From the NCBI GenBank assembly GCA_004294385.1, contig REAP01000064.1:1-57507 (forward strand): 57,507 nucleotides of DNA. The letters are read 5' to 3'. Shown in pieces: positions 54,219 through 57,507 of the stretch. Position 1 is the first letter of the stretch, and the number at the start of each line of letters is the position of its first letter. The translations under genes and the position numbers were made by a program. Source of the stretch: Oscillatoriales cyanobacterium. GTDB lineage: Bacteria; Cyanobacteriota; Cyanobacteriia; Cyanobacteriales; Microcoleaceae. The notes beneath the pieces are model-generated. The model worked only from the letters and a program-made list of their open reading frames with translations, made no database searches and was not told the origin of the DNA.

Positions 54219-54413
54219 GTGAAGGCATTGAAAATAAAACCTTACAACGAAAAAGTCCCCCATCCAGAAAGTCTAGACAGAGTTAACAGAACTAGACTAG
54301 ACTTACGACGGGCAAACAAGTTAAACTACAGCGGCATCCAAACATTCAGTGTTTTAGGTGGTCTCTGTAGTCGCAACAGCGACGATAAATTAAGTAGAGG
54401 AGTGAATCTGTAA
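54219..54413 (+). CDS. Possible 64-aa small protein upstream of the RTX gene
   Basis: A GTG-initiated frame (K-A-L-K-I-K-P-Y-N...) that ends in TAATG overlapping the RTX start. It is basic at the N-terminus (LDRVNRTRLDLRRANKLN) and unlike any family I know. The TAATG coupling suggests a leader gene; chance cannot be excluded. Confidence 0.3.
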   Translation: MKALKIKPYNEKVPHPESLDRVNRTRLDLRRANKLNYSGIQTFSVLGGLCSRNSDDKLSRGVNL

Positions 54414-56407
54414 TGACAACGCTAAATAACGATTCTAATGTAGTAGATTTAAACCTTCCGGGACTGGGACCGGATACAATCAATGCTGGAGCAGGGAATG
54501 ATTTCATCAGAACCTCCACCCTGGGCGGCAGCTTCATAAAGGGCGAGGACGATAACGACACTATCATTTCTGTTGGCCCGAATGATACTATCGAAGGCGG
54601 CAACGGCGAAGACTCAATCAGGTCTCAGCGCACTCCTGCTTTGCTGTTTGGTGAGGCAGGCAACGACACGATAGTCGCTGAAGCCCGCGCTACGATGCAG
54701 GGCGGTGCGGGAGACGATCTCCTCCAAGGCACTGTCGAAGCTAACGTCATATATGGTAATGAGGGTGCAGATATACTTTTGGGCGGGGCCAAGAACAGAG
54801 ACACCCTCTACGGTGGCAAGGGCAATGACTCCTTGGGCTTCTTCAAAGCAGGCGGAGGCAACAACCTTGAACTTACGTTATCTGGAGGCTCCGGTGGCAA
54901 CGAAGGAAGCAACTTCTTGCGGGGCGACTTGGGTGACGACTTGGTTGTGGGCATCAATATCAGAGACAGCCTCTTCGGCGGTAAAGGTAACGACACGGTG
55001 CAGGGTGTTGGCAGCAGCAGCTACCTGGAGGGCGGTGAGGGCGACGATTCTCTATATATTAAGAATTCTACCCAGACCCAATTCAACGCATTCACTGGTA
55101 ACAGCAACGATACTGTGACTGTCGGCGTTGAAAAAATCACTTTGCAGGGCGGTGCCGGCAACGATACTATCACTGGCGGTTACGGTCAGTCGGGTGGTGG
55201 CAAAAACTTGTTTGACGGCGGCGACGGTAACGACAGGATAACGGTTTTCGCCACGCAGGATACCGCCCTCGGAGGTGCAGGCAATGACTTCATCGAATCG
55301 ACTACTGTGCCACCCCTCTTTAACCCATTACCTAACCCAGCGGGTCAGACATTTATAGGCTCTCGGAGTTTACTGGACGGCGGGGCGGGCAACGACACGA
55401 TCATCGGTGGCTTTTCCTCTGCCTCTGATACGTTACTTGGCGGCGAAGGCGAAGATACCCTGAGCGGTATCTTTCGTATAGCCTCTGGTGGAGACGGCAA
55501 CGATACGATCAATGCCAATGGTACTTTTACTGGTACTACTCCTACTTCTATTACTCTCGACGGCGGCCTGGGTAACGATAGCTTAATTGGCAATATTACC
55601 AATCCTGTCGGCACCATCGTCACCAACATCATGAATGGTGGCGCAGGGAATGACACAATCATTTTTGGTACAGTGCGCGATAAGTTGAGTGGCGATGATG
55701 CCGGCAATGACTTCATCTCCTACGCCAGCAGCGTTGACTTTAACACTCCCGGTCGTACAACGACGAACATTATTACCGACAACCAGGGTAACAACGTCAT
55801 CTTTGGTGCTAACGGTAGTGATGTCATCAATACTGGTAGCGGGAATGACCTACTGTTCGGCGGCCCAGCCACTCCCCTCACCGCAACCACAACTGTTGAT
55901 GGAGACGATACCTTAAATTCCGGCGCTGGAAACGACACCCTGGTGGGCGGCTTTGGTAACGACCAATTAATTGGAGGTGATGGCGACGACTCTCTCGTCG
56001 GCGGGCCTGGTGCAGACACGCTGATTGGTGGCAACGGTAGTGATACCTTTTACTTCACCAACTTCGGTGAGGGTGCTGGTGGTGGGTTCCCGAACGGCAC
56101 TAGCCCCGACCAAATCCAAGAGTTTGTGAGCGGTCAAGACAAGCTTCTGTTCAAGCGCGATGATGGCTTCCCCGGCTTGAACCCATCCCCCAATACGAAT
56201 CGACTTGGTACTCCATCTTTCCTTGTAGTTGACCAAGGGGATTACACAGGCACTTCTACAACGTTACAAACAGCGTTAATCGTTTACGAAGCTTCAAACG
56301 GCAGGCTGTTGTACGACTCTGATGGTGTTGGTGCTACTCCTTCTATTTACCTGGCACTTATCGGCAACAAACCGAGCCTTACTGTGAATGACATTAACCT
56401 GATTTAA
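54413..56407 (+). CDS. RTX calcium-binding repeat protein
   Basis: A 664-aa secreted protein built mostly of RTX nonapeptide repeats (GGxGxDxLxG and variants, e.g. [40 protein letters not shown]), which would fold into Ca2+-bound beta-rolls. There is no signal peptide and the C-terminal tail is short, as in type I secretion. A GAGGAG sits about 17 nt upstream of the ATG. A terminator follows at 56483. It may be a structural exoprotein; no catalytic domain is visible. It shares the RTX architecture with the giant protein at 25405. Confidence 0.92.
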   Translation: MTTLNNDSNVVDLNLPGLGPDTINAGAGNDFIRTSTLGGSFIKGEDDNDTIISVGPNDTIEGGNGEDSIRSQRTPALLFGEAGNDTIVAEARATMQGGAGDDLLQGTVEANVIYGNEGADILLGGAKNRDTLYGGKGNDSLGFFKAGGGNNLELTLSGGSGGNEGSNFLRGDLGDDLVVGINIRDSLFGGKGNDTVQGVGSSSYLEGGEGDDSLYIKNSTQTQFNAFTGNSNDTVTVGVEKITLQGGAGNDTITGGYGQSGGGKNLFDGGDGNDRITVFATQDTALGGAGNDFIESTTVPPLFNPLPNPAGQTFIGSRSLLDGGAGNDTIIGGFSSASDTLLGGEGEDTLSGIFRIASGGDGNDTINANGTFTGTTPTSITLDGGLGNDSLIGNITNPVGTIVTNIMNGGAGNDTIIFGTVRDKLSGDDAGNDFISYASSVDFNTPGRTTTNIITDNQGNNVIFGANGSDVINTGSGNDLLFGGPATPLTATTTVDGDDTLNSGAGNDTLVGGFGNDQLIGGDGDDSLVGGPGADTLIGGNGSDTFYFTNFGEGAGGGFPNGTSPDQIQEFVSGQDKLLFKRDDGFPGLNPSPNTNRLGTPSFLVVDQGDYTGTSTTLQTALIVYEASNGRLLYDSDGVGATPSIYLALIGNKPSLTVNDINLI

Positions 56408-56482
56408 TTTGGGTAGGAGTTGTGGATAGGATTCTGAAAAGATTGTCCTACCAACTCTAAAAACTTAATGTGTTATGTTTCG

Positions 56483-56511
56483 AGCTGGGGATATCTATCC
56501 CTGGCTTTTTT
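56483..56511 (+). terminator. Terminator after the RTX gene
   Basis: A hairpin (agctggggata...tatccctggct) followed by a T6 run, 76 bp past the RTX stop. A weaker imperfect hairpin precedes it (56417-56457). Confidence 0.75.
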
Positions 56512-56554
56512 ATTGGTATTGGGGCATCGGGCATTGGGCATTGGGCATTGGGCA

Positions 56555-56745
56555 TCGGGCGGGTTTATGAGATTGTTTGTGAGTGGCAATTATGGTTGGT
56601 GAACCCGCCCCTACATTGATGGTGCAATTTGTAGGGGCGGGTTCACCGATAAATTTTGCCACCCACAAACAATCTTGAAAAACCCGCCCCCGCCCAACCA
56701 ATAACCCCGATCGACCATCCTCACCCAATCGTTAAATTCAATAAT
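56555..56745. repeat. Long palindromic 'gaacccgcccctaca' element with a direct repeat tail
   Basis: Nested arms: cgggcgggttt (from 56556) with aaacccgcccc (56680); gattgtttgtgagtggcaa (56571) with ttgccacccacaaacaatc (56656-56674, one mismatch); ttggtgaacccgcccctaca (56596-56615) with tgtaggggcgggttcacc (56630-56647). Together about 140 bp. The right part, 56630-56745, recurs almost exactly at 57395-57507. Confidence 0.85.
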
Positions 56746-56823
56746 ATAATTGATATATGAGTAAAAGTCGATTATTGTCCCAGACTAATATTCTCTTTTG
56801 TCCTTCAAAAAAAGTGATTAATA

Positions 56824-57159
56824 GTGAAATTACCAAATGGTCGTCTAGCAGATTTAGGCAATAAAATAGAAGAATATTCTCTAAATCTGAATCACCAAGA
56901 AGGAAAAAATAAAGCTATTTTGTTTGCCAGTAAGTTAGGCATTACCATAGAAAATGCTGAACTGCTCAAACAGGCTTTAAAAAAAGCTGCTATCAACGAA
57001 GACGTTGTTATTCAAAAAACCAATGAATATGGAACATATTACAACATGAAATTCTGGTTGAAAACGGAAGTAGGTGAATCTCTGATTCTAGCAGCTTGGA
57101 TTATCCGCTCAGGTGAAAATTTTCCCAGATTAACAAGTTGTTATCCAGTCAAAAAGTGA
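56824..57159 (+). CDS. DUF6883-like small protein
   Basis: A 111-aa protein starting at a GTG (K-L-P-N-G-R-L-A-D). The pattern (LFASKLGITIENAELLKQAL, YGTYYNMKFWLKTEVGESLILAAWII, NFPRLTSCYPVKK) matches the DUF6883 family as I recall it, often found beside DUF4926 proteins. This family is linked to toxin-immunity modules. The frame is followed 10 bp later by the DUF4926-like gene. The function remains open. Confidence 0.7.
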   Translation: MKLPNGRLADLGNKIEEYSLNLNHQEGKNKAILFASKLGITIENAELLKQALKKAAINEDVVIQKTNEYGTYYNMKFWLKTEVGESLILAAWIIRSGENFPRLTSCYPVKK

Positions 57160-57169
57160 GGTAAAAATA

Positions 57170-57415
57170 ATGGAAATAATTAAAGACCTAGATATTGTTG
57201 CTTTAACAGAAGACTTAGAAGGAACTCATTTTGAAACAAAACAAATCATTAAATTGTCTAAAGGACAAGTCGGAACAGTTGTGATGGAATTTGATGGCAG
57301 TGCTTTTGAGGTAGAATTTTCTCATCAAGATGGCACAACTTATGCGATGGAGACAATTCCCGCCACCAAATTGATGCTTTTACATTATGAATTAGTAGGG
57401 GCGGTTCGCCGATGA
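57170..57415 (+). CDS. DUF4926-like small protein, 3' end made by a repeat
   Basis: An 81-aa protein (MEIIKDLDIVALTEDLEGTHF...) of DUF4926 type, with KGQVGTVVMEFDGSAFEVEF and the ETIPATKLMLLHYE core. The last residues (VGAVRR) are encoded by the start of the 57395 repeat, which also supplies the stop. Partner of the gene before it. Confidence 0.7.
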   Translation: MEIIKDLDIVALTEDLEGTHFETKQIIKLSKGQVGTVVMEFDGSAFEVEFSHQDGTTYAMETIPATKLMLLHYELVGAVRR

Positions 57416-57507
57416 ATTTTGCCACCCACAAACAATCTTGAAAAACCCGCCCCCGCCCAATCAATAACCCCGATCAACCATCGTCACCCAATCGTTATAA
57501 TCAATTT
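57395..57507. repeat. Second copy of the 56630-56745 repeat
   Basis: About 113 bp at the right edge with only scattered differences from 56630-56745; includes gtaggggcggttcgccgatg, ccacccacaaacaatcttg and ccgcccccgcccaa. It runs off the window. Confidence 0.9.

Overview
The window comes from a filamentous, Oscillatoriales-type cyanobacterium (Microcoleus/Oscillatoria-like). Evidence: very frequent gcgatcgc (HIP1-type) octamers, an ndhA-I-G-E operon, a fraC-fraD filament-integrity pair, cyanobacterial families (DUF1815, DUF4079, DUF4336), a tmRNA with the cyanobacterial-style tag ANNIVPFARKAVAVA, and abundant 7-bp tandem repeats and palindromic repeats between genes. The genus is an inference.

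Layout. 1-760: the 5' end of an IscB (RRXRR/HNH) gene runs off the left edge, preceded by a structured region that looks like its omegaRNA/HEARO RNA, then a palindromic repeat cluster. 757-4422: a large membrane protein with seven repeats and a small orphan antitoxin-like protein. 4672-8479: an exopolysaccharide group (GT4 glycosyltransferase, WecG/TagA-type glycosyltransferase, O-antigen polymerase/ligase-like protein). 8567-10643: two response regulators (LuxR output; EAL output). 10765-25162: mostly housekeeping (purN, GNAT, an orphan sugar ABC permease, a 48-aa one-helix protein, lipA with an in-frame repeat insertion, a response regulator, an HldE-like kinase, tRNA-Ser(CGA), comEC, DUF4079, DUF1815, radC, sdhB, proA). 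25405-36275: a giant secreted HAF/lipase/RTX protein, a membrane protein, a vMAP-like/NB-ARC/14-WD40 STAND protein and a broken Ser/Thr kinase. 36409-39820: folB and the ndh operon. 40241-40627: ssrA (tmRNA). 40886-42622: an intact Ser/Thr kinase.

42861-50273 is a defence-like island. It holds a 1317-aa helicase with a C-terminal PD-(D/E)xK-type nuclease signature, a tightly coupled 779-aa partner of unknown family, a truncated YoeB-like toxin beside its YefM-like antitoxin, and an HNH endonuclease with a small overlapping partner. The helicase-nuclease pair is the best candidate here for an undescribed system. 50385-57507 holds DUF4336, fraD-fraC, a tandemly duplicated cobalamin adenosyltransferase, an RTX calcium-binding protein and a DUF6883/DUF4926-like pair between two copies of a dispersed repeat.

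A second theme is small deletions. ndhI lacks its second 4Fe-4S motif (about 63 nt), ndhA is frameshifted by about 52 nt, and the kinase at 34990 has lost its HRD loop and is frameshifted again near its end. All four lie within 5 kb. They are either true decay by short direct-repeat deletion or assembly errors; reads across the junctions would decide. Repeat DNA has also invaded or extended coding sequence at lipA and the DUF4926 gene.
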